Source of the DNA: Lachnospiraceae oral taxon 107 str. F0167
GTDB taxonomy: Bacteria; Bacillota; Clostridia; Lachnospirales; Lachnospiraceae
DNA length: 64,000 nt
Direction: 5' to 3'
Assembly: GCA_000209465.1 (NCBI GenBank)
Contig: GL890588.1
Span: forward strand, 55,789 to 119,788
Position numbers and translations under genes: made by a program. Position 1 is the first letter of the stretch. Each line of letters begins with the position of its first letter. Below, one piece after another: positions 35,767 through 45,532 of the stretch. The notes beneath the pieces are model-generated. The model saw nothing but the letters and a program-made list of their open reading frames with translations, had not been told where the DNA came from and ran no database searches.

Positions 35767-35881
35767 AAGTCCTCCCTTACTAAAATATCCTTTTTACTCT
35801 ACAGGGAAAAGTCCTTGTATAATGAACTTTATCTTTAATATATCTTTTATGATAGAATATATACTGCAAAGCTTCTTACTT

Positions 35882-36154
35882 TTAAATATCGATTATTATT
35901 GTTTTGCACTCTCTGCAAAGATAGGCTATGCACTTCTTCTCATCCCATATTGTGGGATAATACTTACTGGTTAATTCTATTACCTTATCTTCATATTCAT
36001 CGGCAAAAGGATATAATAAATTCTCATACCATTTACCTTTTTTGCGTTCAGGAATCCACTTAATATCATGAGATGAACGTCCTTTACCTCTGGGGATTTC
36101 TCCCCTTTCCATGATCTTTCCGCAGTATGGGCATCTTTTATTAAAGTTTTCCAT
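35882..36154 (-). CDS. PF20097-type zinc-ribbon protein, second copy
   Basis: 90 residues from ATG 36154, behind GGAGG. It opens NKRCPYCGKIMERGEIPRGKG and has the C-x2-C pairs of its neighbour (YLCREC). The two paralogues differ in the middle region (IKWIPERKKGKWYENL), so the duplication is old. Cytoplasmic; function unknown. Confidence 0.75.
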   Translation of the reverse strand: MENFNKRCPYCGKIMERGEIPRGKGRSSHDIKWIPERKKGKWYENLLYPFADEYEDKVIELTSKYYPTIWDEKKCIAYLCRECKTIIIDI

Positions 36155-36253
36155 ATAGCCTCCATTTTTCATTTAAGTACATATCTCTTTTCTATAGTAC
36201 ACTGTACTATATAGATATATAAATGTAAATATAACATTATAATAAGTAAAACC

Positions 36254-36289
36254 AAAAAAGGACATATACTCTCCCTCAGGTCAGTATAC
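36254..36289 (-). terminator. probable terminator of the fucose operon
   Basis: On the minus strand GTATACT and AGTATAT pair (one G-T wobble) across GACCTGAGGGAG, and TCCTTTTTT follows. It lies about 37 bp after the fucO stop. Confidence 0.6.
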
Positions 36290-36325
36290 GCCCCTTGCTT
36301 TAAAATATTATAAAAGGTAAAAATT

Positions 36326-37474
36326 TTACATCAAACTAAGGAATAATTCCTTAATCTCCTCAAATTTAGGATCTCTTGGATTACCGGGTCTGCAAGCATC
36401 ATCCATAGCTGACTGTGATAAGAAATCTACATCCTCAGGTTTTACTATATCTTTCAAATCCTTTGGAATGCCTACATCCTCAGAAAGCTTCTTCACCGCA
36501 TCCACAGCAGCCTTTTTATACTCCGCTTCGCTCATATTCTCTGTGCCTTCCACTCCCATAGCCTTAGCTACATCTCTGAGCTTTTCGCCAACTGCATCCG
36601 CATTATACTCCATAACTGTAGGAAGAATAATAGCATTTGCAACACCATGAGGTGTATCATATAATGCACCGAGTCCATGTGCCATTGAGTGAACTATTCC
36701 AAGTCCACAGTTGGAGAATCCCATTCCTGTAAGATACTGACCGACAGCCATACCTTCTCTTCCCTCAGCTGTGTTCTCTACTGCACCGCGAAGTGACTTA
36801 GCTATAAGCTCAATAGCCTTTAAGTTAAACATATCTGTAATTACATTTGCACCCTTTGTAGTATATCCTTCGATAGCATGTGTAAGTGCATCCATACCTG
36901 TTGATGCTGTAAGTCCCTTTGGCATACTTGACATCATATCAGGATCTACAAATGCTACTACAGGAATATCATGTGGATCTACACATACAAATTTTCTTTT
37001 CTTCTCTACATCTGTAATAACATAATTGATTGTAACCTCTGCCGCTGTACCTGCTGTAGTAGGTACTGCAAATATCGGAACGCTTGGATTCTTTGTCGGT
37101 GAAAGTCCTTCAAGACTTCTCACATCTTCAAACTCAGGGTTTGCAATGATTATACCGACAGCCTTAGAGGTATCCATCGATGAACCTCCACCGATAGCAA
37201 TTATATAGTCTGCTCCTGATTTTTTAAACGCCTCTACTCCGCTTTGAACATTTTCAATTGTCGGATTTGCCTTTATATCAGAATAAATTTCATACTCAAG
37301 TCCCTCTTTATCAAGTAAATCGGTAACCTTTTTTGTTACATTGAATTTAACCAAATCAGGATCGGAACAAACAAAAGCCTTTTTGAAACCTCTAAGCTTT
37401 GCTTCCTCTGTAACACTTAAAATAGCACCTTTTCCATGATAAGATATTTCATTTAATATAATTCTGTTAGCCAT
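36326..37474 (-). CDS. fucO: lactaldehyde reductase (1,2-propanediol oxidoreductase), iron-dependent
   Basis: A 382-residue group III alcohol dehydrogenase. NAD site GGGSSMDTSKAVG; metal ligands lie in MDALTHAIEGY and HSMAHGLGALYDTPHG. It reduces L-lactaldehyde from fuculose-1-phosphate cleavage to L-1,2-propanediol and regenerates NAD+ under anaerobic conditions. It is the last gene of the fucose operon, 39 bp after fucU. Family resemblance alone would allow other alcohols; the operon fixes the role. Confidence 0.9.
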   Translation of the reverse strand: MANRIILNEISYHGKGAILSVTEEAKLRGFKKAFVCSDPDLVKFNVTKKVTDLLDKEGLEYEIYSDIKANPTIENVQSGVEAFKKSGADYIIAIGGGSSMDTSKAVGIIIANPEFEDVRSLEGLSPTKNPSVPIFAVPTTAGTAAEVTINYVITDVEKKRKFVCVDPHDIPVVAFVDPDMMSSMPKGLTASTGMDALTHAIEGYTTKGANVITDMFNLKAIELIAKSLRGAVENTAEGREGMAVGQYLTGMGFSNCGLGIVHSMAHGLGALYDTPHGVANAIILPTVMEYNADAVGEKLRDVAKAMGVEGTENMSEAEYKKAAVDAVKKLSEDVGIPKDLKDIVKPEDVDFLSQSAMDDACRPGNPRDPKFEEIKELFLSLM

Positions 37475-37513
37475 AATGAATCCCCCTATTATCCGCTACT
37501 ATGTTGACTGATA

Positions 37514-37945
37514 CTATACAACACCCTTTTGCAACATTATATTACCATAGAGTGCTTTTTCTGATGTAGCAATGATTAAGTATGTACTTCTTGCTTCCTC
37601 GTAAAATTTAAATCTTTCGATACTGCCTATTACATCTTTTCTGGCATCATATTTTGATACTATTTCTTTAAACTCATCCCAAATAGGTGTTTCTACAGTA
37701 TCTCCCGGTACCTTTTCCATGATTTTAACAGGATGTTCATCATATGTATCAAGTGGAAAAACCTTTAATACGGCATCCAATATCTTACATACACCATGAC
37801 CGTCCATTCTTATGATATGGGCATTCTTCCCCACACTATGTGTGGGGAAATTGCCGTCTGCAATGACAAGTCTGTCTGAATGGCCCATTTCACAAAGGTA
37901 TTTCAAAAGTTCGGGTGAAATTATTTCAGGTATACCTTTTAGCAT
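37514..37945 (-). CDS. fucU: L-fucose mutarotase
   Basis: A 143-residue RbsD/FucU-family protein. It interconverts alpha- and beta-L-fucopyranose so the isomerase gets the right anomer. The conserved start MLKGIPEIISPELLKYLCEMGH and the GHSDRLVIADGNFP motif carry the active His and Asp; the length is normal. It lies 9 bp after the solute-binding protein gene. Confidence 0.92.
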   Translation of the reverse strand: MLKGIPEIISPELLKYLCEMGHSDRLVIADGNFPTHSVGKNAHIIRMDGHGVCKILDAVLKVFPLDTYDEHPVKIMEKVPGDTVETPIWDEFKEIVSKYDARKDVIGSIERFKFYEEARSTYLIIATSEKALYGNIMLQKGVV

Positions 37946-37954
37946 AACCGCCTC

Positions 37955-39076
37955 TTATTCGTATAAACATGGAGCGATCTTAGGATCTTCCATATTGTCC
38001 TTTGTATACCATAACGCACCTGTATCAACATCTGATACGCTCTCGCCGTTTGCTGCCTTTACTGCAAGCTCAACCGCCTTATAACCGATTTGAACAGGAT
38101 CCTGTGTTACGCTACCTGCGAATAAACCGTCTTTGATTGCCTGAAGCTGCTTCTTACCTGCGTCAAATCCTACTGCAACAACCTTACCCTCACCGATCTT
38201 ATCAAGACCTTCATTAGCTGTGATGATAGCATTTGCTGCAAACTCGTTTGAACCGTAGATTGCGATAAGGTCTGACTTCTCTAAGATAGCTGATGCAACA
38301 GCTGCACCGTCTGCATCCTTAACTTCTGCAGGTATACCTACATCGATAACAACAGGTGCTCCTGCCTTCTCCTTCTTTAAGCTGTCATGTCCTTCAACTG
38401 AAACTTTGTCTTCTCCAACAAGCTTTGTCATCTCCTCAACGAAGCCCTTTGTTCTCTCAACGATTGACTGTGAGTTTGACTCCTGAGCAACAACACCGAT
38501 TCTAACTGTACCTGAAGCACCTTCAATCTTATCTTTGATAAGCTCATATGTCTCTTTAGCTGCTAACTGTCCTGCTACAAGGTTGTTTGTAGATGCATTA
38601 GCCTTGATAGCTCCTGCCGGTGCATCCGGAACACCTGAGTCAAACCCTATTATCGGGATGCCTGCATCCATTGCTGTCTGGATTGAACCTAAACTTGCCT
38701 GTGTGTCAAGTGCTGCAAAACAAATAGCTGTCGGCTTCTGTGCAATAGCTGCATCCAAATACTCGATTTGCTGTGCGATTGCCGACTCATTATCAGGTCC
38801 CTGGAATGATACCTCAACACCTAAATCTGTACCTGCCTGCATTGCACCCTTCTCTACAGCCTTCCAGAACTGATGCTGGAATCCCTTAGCGATAACGTTA
38901 ATCTTCTTTCCGTCTGCGCTTGCCTCTGCCTTTGTCTCCTCCGCCTTTGAGCTGTCTGCCTGTGCCGCTGTTGTCTTTTCAGCCTCACTTGAACCGCTGC
39001 TTGATCCTCCGCCGCATGCAACAAGTGACATTGCCATCAAACCTGCCGCTGCAACTGCTAACATTCTTTTTTTCAT
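37955..39076 (-). CDS. sugar ABC transporter solute-binding lipoprotein, probably for L-fucose
   Basis: 373 residues. Lipobox SLVACGGG near residue 20, a Ser/Lys/Glu linker, then a type I periplasmic-binding (RbsB-like) fold (KINVIAKGFQHQFWKAVEKG, IPIIGFDSGVPDAP). Specificity for L-fucose is inferred from the operon. It carries substrate to the permease encoded 10 bp upstream. The very high dependence on common codons suggests strong expression. Confidence 0.88.
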   Translation of the reverse strand: MKKRMLAVAAAGLMAMSLVACGGGSSSGSSEAEKTTAAQADSSKAEETKAEASADGKKINVIAKGFQHQFWKAVEKGAMQAGTDLGVEVSFQGPDNESAIAQQIEYLDAAIAQKPTAICFAALDTQASLGSIQTAMDAGIPIIGFDSGVPDAPAGAIKANASTNNLVAGQLAAKETYELIKDKIEGASGTVRIGVVAQESNSQSIVERTKGFVEEMTKLVGEDKVSVEGHDSLKKEKAGAPVVIDVGIPAEVKDADGAAVASAILEKSDLIAIYGSNEFAANAIITANEGLDKIGEGKVVAVGFDAGKKQLQAIKDGLFAGSVTQDPVQIGYKAVELAVKAANGESVSDVDTGALWYTKDNMEDPKIAPCLYE

Positions 39077-39086
39077 AATTTTCTCC

Positions 39087-40061
39087 TTATCCCTTTCTTT
39101 TTCTATTTAAGATATCCATATACACAGCGAATACTAATATGATTCCTGTGATAAAGAGCTGATAATGTGACTGTACTCCGATATATGGGAAACCGATCTT
39201 AAGTACTGTCATTATAAATACACCAATAATTGTTCCAACTATTGATCCTACACCACCTGAAAGTGATGTACCTCCGATAACTACTCCCGCAATAGCATCA
39301 AGCTCAAATCCGTTACCTGTATTCGGCTGTGCTGTTGAGAATACCGCTACATATGCAAGTCCTGCAAGCGCTGCGAAAACACCTGAGAATACATAAGCCA
39401 TTGTTTCATATTTTTTTACATCAATACCTGAAAGTCTTGTAGCTTCCTTGTTTGAGCCTATTGAAAGTATATATCTTCCAAGTCTTGTCTTATTAAGAAC
39501 TACTGCCATTACAATAGCACATATTGCTAAAAGAATAAACCCTGTCGGGAAATTCTTTGGAAGGATACCGCCATCCTTTGTAACCATGAATATTTCTCTA
39601 AACCATGCACCTGCACTGTCCCCCTGTGGGAATGAGATAGTCTTTGTCTTTGATACGATTGAACCGAGTCCTCTTGAAACCATCATGGTTCCAAGTGTGG
39701 CTATAAACGCCGGCAACTCAAAATGTGATACCAAAATACCGTTTATAAGTCCAAATACAGCACCAACCAAGAGCATTATCAATATAACAATAAACATCGG
39801 GGTTCCTTTTTCCATAAAGGTTCCACCTATAAGTGCGGCACATATTGCAACTGTACCTATTGACAGGTCGATACCGCCTGTGGAAATAACAAAGGTTACT
39901 CCTATCGCCATAAAAGCTACATAATATGCTGATTTTGAAATATTAGTAAATGTTGTAGCCTGTAAAAACTTATCCGTTAACAGTGAAAACACTATACATA
40001 TTACTACCAGTGCAGCTATAACTACCGCCTGCTGATTTGAAAAAAGCTTTTTTAGGTTCAT
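39087..40061 (-). CDS. sugar ABC transporter permease, RbsC-like
   Basis: A 324-residue protein with 8-10 hydrophobic helices. Family marks are DLSIGTVAICAALIGG and DAIAGVVIGGTSLSGGVGSI. It overlaps the ATPase gene by 4 bp and forms the channel of the putative fucose importer as a homodimer. Confidence 0.9.
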   Translation of the reverse strand: MNLKKLFSNQQAVVIAALVVICIVFSLLTDKFLQATTFTNISKSAYYVAFMAIGVTFVISTGGIDLSIGTVAICAALIGGTFMEKGTPMFIVILIMLLVGAVFGLINGILVSHFELPAFIATLGTMMVSRGLGSIVSKTKTISFPQGDSAGAWFREIFMVTKDGGILPKNFPTGFILLAICAIVMAVVLNKTRLGRYILSIGSNKEATRLSGIDVKKYETMAYVFSGVFAALAGLAYVAVFSTAQPNTGNGFELDAIAGVVIGGTSLSGGVGSIVGTIIGVFIMTVLKIGFPYIGVQSHYQLFITGIILVFAVYMDILNRKRKG

Positions 40062-41557
40062 TTTCCCCCCTGTCTATTAGTCGCACATGTCATAATTCCC
40101 TCCTGACTAGCCTCAGATATGTCAAGACATCCTGTTATTCTGCCCTCACACATTACTACGACTCTGTCACTCATTCTAAGTACTTCCGGCAATTCTGAAG
40201 AAATCATTATTATTGATTTTCCCTCTTTGACCAATCTTTCCATTAAATCATATATTTCGCTCTTTGCACCTACGTCAATACCTCTTGTAGGTTCATCAAA
40301 TATCAGTATTTCAGAATCTTTTACCAGCCACTTGGCAATAACCACCTTCTGCTGATTACCACCTGAAAGTTTCTTTATAATCTGTGAAACACCGGGTGTT
40401 TTGGTCTTCAATTCTTTAACATACTTTTCACTGACAGTTTTTGACTTTGCACCGTCAATGAAGAGCCCCTTTGTGAACTTTTCAAGTGAAGATATACAAG
40501 TATTTTCCTCTACGGATTTATCTACAAGAAGTCCGAATCTTTTTCTGTCCTCTGACAAATATCCGATACCTGCATTAACAGCATCCTTTGTAGACTTTAT
40601 ACTTACTTCCTTGCCATGAATAAATATCTTACCTGAATCCATAGGATCCGCACCGAATATAAGCCTTGCAACCTCCGTTCTGCCCGCACCCATAAGTCCT
40701 GAAAATCCAAGTATTTCACCCTTTCTAAGTTCAAAGGAAACATCCTTTACATGCTTGCCCCTGTTTAGATTTTCACATTTAAGAACAACTTCCGCATCGG
40801 CACCGACATCGGATTTGGTCTTCGGTTCCATAAATACAGTTCTTCCAACCATCATCTTTATGATATCATCCTTGGTACATTCCTTTGTAACCAAAGTGCC
40901 GACATACTCTCCGTCTCTCATGACAATAACCTTGTCGGAGATAACATTGATTTCATCCATCCTATGTGAAATATAAATTATTCCGGTACCCTTATCTCTT
41001 AAATCGTTTATAACTTTGAAAAGTTCTTCAATCTCAGAGTCTGTAAGAGCTGCTGTAGGCTCGTCAAATACTATGACTTTCGCATTTGTTGAAATAGCCT
41101 TTGCAATCTCGACCATCTGCTGCTTTCCTACAGTAAGGTTTCCTATCTTTACATTAGGATTTATATCTACATTTAATCTCTCAAATAATTCTTTGGCATC
41201 TTCTACCATCTTAGCATCATCAATCAAGAAGCCTTTTTTTCTTTCTTTTCCGATGAAAAGATTCTGTGCCACTGTCAAATCATTCATCATATTAAGCTCC
41301 TGATGAACAATTGCAATGCCTGCCTCCTCGGATTCCGATACCGATTTATACTCAACCTCTTTTCCTTCAAAGGTTACAGTACCCTCATCCTTAGAATATA
41401 TACCGGTTAAAATCTTCATAAGAGTGGATTTTCCGGCACCGTTTTCACCCATCAGTGCCACTACCTCACCCTTATTAAGTTCAAGTTCCGCATTTTTAAG
41501 TGCAACAACTCCGGAGAAAGATTTCTTTATATTTTTCATTGTAAGTAATGCTGACAT
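40058..41557 (-). CDS. sugar ABC transporter ATPase, two domains (RbsA-like)
   Basis: A 499-residue double ATPase. Domain 1: Walker A GENGAGKST, signature LTVGKQQ, Walker B VIVFDEPTAALTD. Domain 2: GLMGAGRTE in place of a standard Walker A, signature LSGGNQQK, Walker B ILIFDEPTRGID. The degenerate second Walker A is normal for this sugar family. It lies between fucA and the permease. Confidence 0.92.
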   Translation of the reverse strand: MSALLTMKNIKKSFSGVVALKNAELELNKGEVVALMGENGAGKSTLMKILTGIYSKDEGTVTFEGKEVEYKSVSESEEAGIAIVHQELNMMNDLTVAQNLFIGKERKKGFLIDDAKMVEDAKELFERLNVDINPNVKIGNLTVGKQQMVEIAKAISTNAKVIVFDEPTAALTDSEIEELFKVINDLRDKGTGIIYISHRMDEINVISDKVIVMRDGEYVGTLVTKECTKDDIIKMMVGRTVFMEPKTKSDVGADAEVVLKCENLNRGKHVKDVSFELRKGEILGFSGLMGAGRTEVARLIFGADPMDSGKIFIHGKEVSIKSTKDAVNAGIGYLSEDRKRFGLLVDKSVEENTCISSLEKFTKGLFIDGAKSKTVSEKYVKELKTKTPGVSQIIKKLSGGNQQKVVIAKWLVKDSEILIFDEPTRGIDVGAKSEIYDLMERLVKEGKSIIMISSELPEVLRMSDRVVVMCEGRITGCLDISEASQEGIMTCATNRQGGK

Positions 41558-41569
41558 AAAATCTCCCTC

Positions 41570-42229
41570 CTATTTATCTTTAATACTAACCCTCTGACCA
41601 TATGTCTTAAACTTCTCCGCCATTAAAGTCATTTCTTCATGAGGCAGTATTACCGGCTCACCGATAGCCTTTGCCTTGGTATAAACCTCAGCGCAGTACT
41701 CTATTTCTTCTATAATATTAAAAGCGTTAAGAAGATCATTGGCACCTGCAAGTATTCCATGATTTGCCAATATAACCGCTTTTCTGTCTTTCATAGCTTC
41801 AAAAGCATTTTTTGCAAGTTCAGGGCTTCCGTATGTAGCATACTCAGCCACTCTTACATTCTCACCTGCTACGGCAATCATATAATGAGTTGCAGGAAGT
41901 TCCTGTCTTAAACATGCCATAACTGTTGCATACATTGTATGAGCATGAATCACAGCATCGATATCATCTCTATACTTGTATGGCATTACATGCATTGCCC
42001 ACTCTGATGAAGGAACTCTGTTTCCTTCTATCACATTACCGTCCACATCTATGATAACAATATCCTCAGGCTGTATTTCAAAGAAATCTATTCCTGAAGG
42101 AGTGATTGCAACATGTCCGTTTTTTCTGTCAAATATACTTAAGTTACCGCCTGTACCCTTGGTAAGACCTGCTTGTACCAATTTCTTTCCGTACTCTATT
42201 AAAAGCAGTCTTTCCTTCTCCATCAACAT
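41570..42229 (-). CDS. fucA: L-fuculose-phosphate aldolase
   Basis: A 219-residue class II aldolase. Zn ligands lie in HAHTMYATVMA and a later His (ANHGILAGA); the start MLMEKERLLLIEYGKKLVQ and GTGGNLSIFD match FucA. It splits L-fuculose 1-phosphate into DHAP and L-lactaldehyde. It follows fucI by 54 bp. Confidence 0.92.
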   Translation of the reverse strand: MLMEKERLLLIEYGKKLVQAGLTKGTGGNLSIFDRKNGHVAITPSGIDFFEIQPEDIVIIDVDGNVIEGNRVPSSEWAMHVMPYKYRDDIDAVIHAHTMYATVMACLRQELPATHYMIAVAGENVRVAEYATYGSPELAKNAFEAMKDRKAVILANHGILAGANDLLNAFNIIEEIEYCAEVYTKAKAIGEPVILPHEEMTLMAEKFKTYGQRVSIKDK

Positions 42230-42283
42230 AATCTTTCCCCTTTACTATAAAGAGGGCATGTACTGCCCTCCTGTATTTGATTT

Positions 42284-44065
42284 TTATTTATAAAGCGGAC
42301 CATAGTAAGCACATGCTCTGTAGTCCTGTCCCTCTAAGTCAGCTGTACCAAATCCGTTAAATGAATGTGGTCTGAATATTCTCTCTTCCTCTACATTGTG
42401 GAATGCTACAGGTATTCTAAGCATTGAAGCCAATGTAAGAAGTCTGTCTCCTACATGTCCCTCTACTGTTGCACCATGGTTTGCACCCCATTTTGCCATA
42501 ACATTGTATACCGAATCTGCCGCACCTACGCCGATTTTTGGAGCAAACCATGTTGTTGGCCAAGTCTTGCTTGTTCTCTCGTCAAGTATTCTATGTACAT
42601 CTTCATCAAGTACACAGGTATGTCCTTCTATTACCTGAAGTGTAGGTCCTACACCCTCAACAATATTTACTCTGATCATTGTTACAGGCATCTCTGCCGA
42701 TGTCTTAAAATGTGATGAGAAACCGCCGCCTCTAAAATACTCATAATCGGCTCTGCACCAGTCTGTAGCTTCGCAGCAAGCCTTGATATCTTCATCAGTA
42801 AGATTCCACCATTCCTTCATGGTTCCTTTACCGTTCTCATCCTTAGCGGCAGCACTTGCATCAAGACAGCTTGCACCTGAGTTGATAAGGTGGATAATAC
42901 CGTTCTTAGCATATCCGCTAAGTTCCTTACCGCTTACTCTCTTTACAGCATCCGGTGACCAGTATGTTCTAACATCTGAGAAGATTGGAGCCTTTCCTGT
43001 AGAAAGCCATCCGAACATCATAGCAACACCGTTTAATGTATCATTCTCTGTTGCAAATGGAGTAGGCATCTTCTTACCGTTCCAGTCAAATCCTGAAGCC
43101 ATAATAGCCTCTGTAAAGTCTGCATTAGGAAGCCAGTCTGTCCACATTCTCTGTCCCTGGAATCCGCCTGAGATACCGTTTCTTCCAAGTGATTCCTCAT
43201 GCCAACCCATCTTTGCAAGCTTCGGATTTCCTTCTAAGATATCTCTTACTACCATTGCATGCTTTACGCAGAATTCCCACTGCTTGTCATCTTCAATATA
43301 TCTTGACTTCTTGATTATCTCAGGGAAGTCCTTACCTGCATTGATGTCCATACCTTCTTTGCAGTATTCCTTTACCCATGCAAGAGCTCTTTCAAACTCT
43401 TCATGGTCGTAGATACCAAGTGTAATTCTTCTAAGAACCTCTGTCATATCTACCCACTCGGTTCTCATTCCGAGATACTTCTGTAAGAAATCTACATTTA
43501 CAACACTGCCTGCAATACCCATGGATACCGCACCGATATTTACATATGATTTATTCTTCATTACACCTACAGCCACAGCCGCCCTTGCAAAGTCTAAAAT
43601 CTTCTTTGCCACATCTGCTGTTATAGTTGTATCATCCTTATCCTGAACTTCAGTTCCATAGATTGAGAATGCCGGAAGTCCTCTCTGTGCATATGCAGCC
43701 ATAACTGCCGCAAGATAAACCGCACCCGGTCTTTCTGTTCCGTTAAATCCCCATACAGCCTTTATTGTGTTAGGATTAAGATCCATTGTCTCCGTTCCGT
43801 AGCACCAGCATGGTGTAACTGTAAGAGTTCCTATTACATTTTGATTTGCGAAGAACTCTTCACAAACAGCAGCCTCTGCACCGCCACCGATGGTTGTTGG
43901 AGATATTACTACCTCTACTTTTTCTCCATCAGGGTATCTGAGGTTGTCTTCTATAAGCTTAGCCGCTCTTTTTGCCATGTTCATTGTCTGTTCTTCAAGG
44001 GACTCTCTAACGCCGCCCCATCTGCCGTCGATTGTAGGTCTGATTCCTATCTTTGGATGATTCAT
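42284..44065 (-). CDS. fucI: L-fucose isomerase
   Basis: A 593-residue enzyme of the arabinose/fucose isomerase family, converting L-fucose to L-fuculose with Mn2+. The N-terminus HPKIGIRPTIDGRWGGVRES and metal-site stretches (Glu and Asp in YGTEVQDKDDTT, and EDVHRILDERTSKTWPTTW) agree with FucI. Length is standard. It lies 10 bp after fucK. Confidence 0.95.
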   Translation of the reverse strand: MNHPKIGIRPTIDGRWGGVRESLEEQTMNMAKRAAKLIEDNLRYPDGEKVEVVISPTTIGGGAEAAVCEEFFANQNVIGTLTVTPCWCYGTETMDLNPNTIKAVWGFNGTERPGAVYLAAVMAAYAQRGLPAFSIYGTEVQDKDDTTITADVAKKILDFARAAVAVGVMKNKSYVNIGAVSMGIAGSVVNVDFLQKYLGMRTEWVDMTEVLRRITLGIYDHEEFERALAWVKEYCKEGMDINAGKDFPEIIKKSRYIEDDKQWEFCVKHAMVVRDILEGNPKLAKMGWHEESLGRNGISGGFQGQRMWTDWLPNADFTEAIMASGFDWNGKKMPTPFATENDTLNGVAMMFGWLSTGKAPIFSDVRTYWSPDAVKRVSGKELSGYAKNGIIHLINSGASCLDASAAAKDENGKGTMKEWWNLTDEDIKACCEATDWCRADYEYFRGGGFSSHFKTSAEMPVTMIRVNIVEGVGPTLQVIEGHTCVLDEDVHRILDERTSKTWPTTWFAPKIGVGAADSVYNVMAKWGANHGATVEGHVGDRLLTLASMLRIPVAFHNVEEERIFRPHSFNGFGTADLEGQDYRACAYYGPLYK

Positions 44066-44075
44066 ATTTCCCTCC

Positions 44076-45488
44076 TTATTTTGAATCTATTCTTTTTATC
44101 TCACATGATCCTAAGATCAATTCAATACCTGTTTTTAAATCACTTACTTCCTTCAAATGTAGTAATGAAAGAAGTATATTTCCAAGGGCTGAACTCTCAT
44201 AAGGTCCCGCCTTTACCTCTACCCCCATTTTATCTGCAATCATAGATGTAAGTACGCTTGACTTAGCACCGCCCCCGATGATATGGATTTTCTTAAAACT
44301 CTTATTTAAAATCTTTTCGATGTCGGCTTTTACTTCCATATATTTTGCTACCATGCTCTCATAAATAACGGCAAAATAGTCAAAATCATCTTCGGGAGTA
44401 TCGCCACCCTGACTTTTTATAAAGTTATCAATTTCACTCTTTACATCAATACTTTCTTTTGCAAAAACTTCAGCATCCATATCTATAAGTGAAAGCTTTT
44501 TATTCAATTTGTTTACATAATCACTGATTTCATCAAATGGTATCTTTCTGCCAAGTTTACTTTCAAGCTGTGCTTTATATTTCTCCAAAAGATAAAGTCC
44601 TGTGATATTCTTAAAGAACATAGGCTTTGAGTCAAATCCCAACTCATTGGTAAGACTGTTCTCATACGCTTCTTCATTTATGATACATTTATCCACCACA
44701 CTTCCTATCAGTGACCATGTACCGCAGCTTAAAAACATACTGTCCTCATCAAGGAAACTGTCGGTCATTAAAAGTGCACTTGCAGTATCATGTGTACATA
44801 CAGGTATCACATCTATTGATAAAGCTCTAAGTTCCTCTATTTTTGAATCCTTTGTATTTCCTGATATTTCTGTTGCCTTTACAATCTCCGGAACCAGACT
44901 CTTTTTAAGTTCAAGCTTTTCAAATATAGTATCTGAAACCTTTCTCTGCCCCATATCATAGAGTCCTGTTGTAGACCAGATAGTTTCTTCACCTATCTTC
45001 TTTCCTGTAAGCATATAAAAAATCAGATCGGGCATCATAAGCATCTTATCCGCATTTTCATATATATCAGGATTAAGTTTCTTTAATGTAAGAAGCTGAA
45101 ATATTGTATTTATAGTCATTATCTGATTTCCGCTGTTTTTAAATATCTCAAGCTCACTTATCTTTTCCTTAGCTTCTTCTCTTCCTATAGAATACTTTTC
45201 ATCTCTATAGGAAAACGGAGTATCTATAAGTTCTCCTTTTGCATCAATCACTCCGAAATCAACTCCCCATGTATCAATACCTATACATGAAACATCTTTG
45301 TTTTCTATGATTGTGCTTACTATTTTTTCCAAAATAGCTTTAAAATCCCAGTACAGTCTGCCGTCTTTTTCTTTTATACTGTGGGACATTCTCATAACTT
45401 CCTCTGTTATAAGCTTCCCTCCCTCAATATATCCGACAATACCTCTGATGGAAGTTGCTCCCATATCGAAAGCCAATACCTTGTTCAT
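44076..45488 (-). CDS. fucK: L-fuculokinase, FGGY family
   Basis: A 470-residue sugar kinase of the actin-like fold. Phosphate loop FDMGATSIRGIVGY at the start, DTWGVDFGV (catalytic Asp region), CTHDTASALL and HIIGGGAKSS (adenosine site). It phosphorylates L-fuculose. RhaB-type rhamnulokinases look alike, so the fuc context decides. It is the first gene of the operon, and its start overlaps the stop of a 15-codon upstream ORF. Confidence 0.9.
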   Translation of the reverse strand: MNKVLAFDMGATSIRGIVGYIEGGKLITEEVMRMSHSIKEKDGRLYWDFKAILEKIVSTIIENKDVSCIGIDTWGVDFGVIDAKGELIDTPFSYRDEKYSIGREEAKEKISELEIFKNSGNQIMTINTIFQLLTLKKLNPDIYENADKMLMMPDLIFYMLTGKKIGEETIWSTTGLYDMGQRKVSDTIFEKLELKKSLVPEIVKATEISGNTKDSKIEELRALSIDVIPVCTHDTASALLMTDSFLDEDSMFLSCGTWSLIGSVVDKCIINEEAYENSLTNELGFDSKPMFFKNITGLYLLEKYKAQLESKLGRKIPFDEISDYVNKLNKKLSLIDMDAEVFAKESIDVKSEIDNFIKSQGGDTPEDDFDYFAVIYESMVAKYMEVKADIEKILNKSFKKIHIIGGGAKSSVLTSMIADKMGVEVKAGPYESSALGNILLSLLHLKEVSDLKTGIELILGSCEIKRIDSK

Positions 45489-45532
45489 ACTTCACCAACT
45501 TTCAATAATAAAATCGATAATCTTTCAGACAT
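45485..45532 (-). CDS. 15-codon upstream ORF overlapping the fucK start
   Basis: ATG 45532 follows AGGGGGTAAGAG, a much better ribosome site than fucK itself has. It reads MSERLSILLLKVGEV and ends at TGA within the ATGA overlap with fucK (45485-45488). It would couple fucK translation to that of the short ORF, or act as a leader peptide. Whether the peptide itself has a role is unknown. Confidence 0.55.
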   Translation of the reverse strand: MSERLSILLLKVGEV

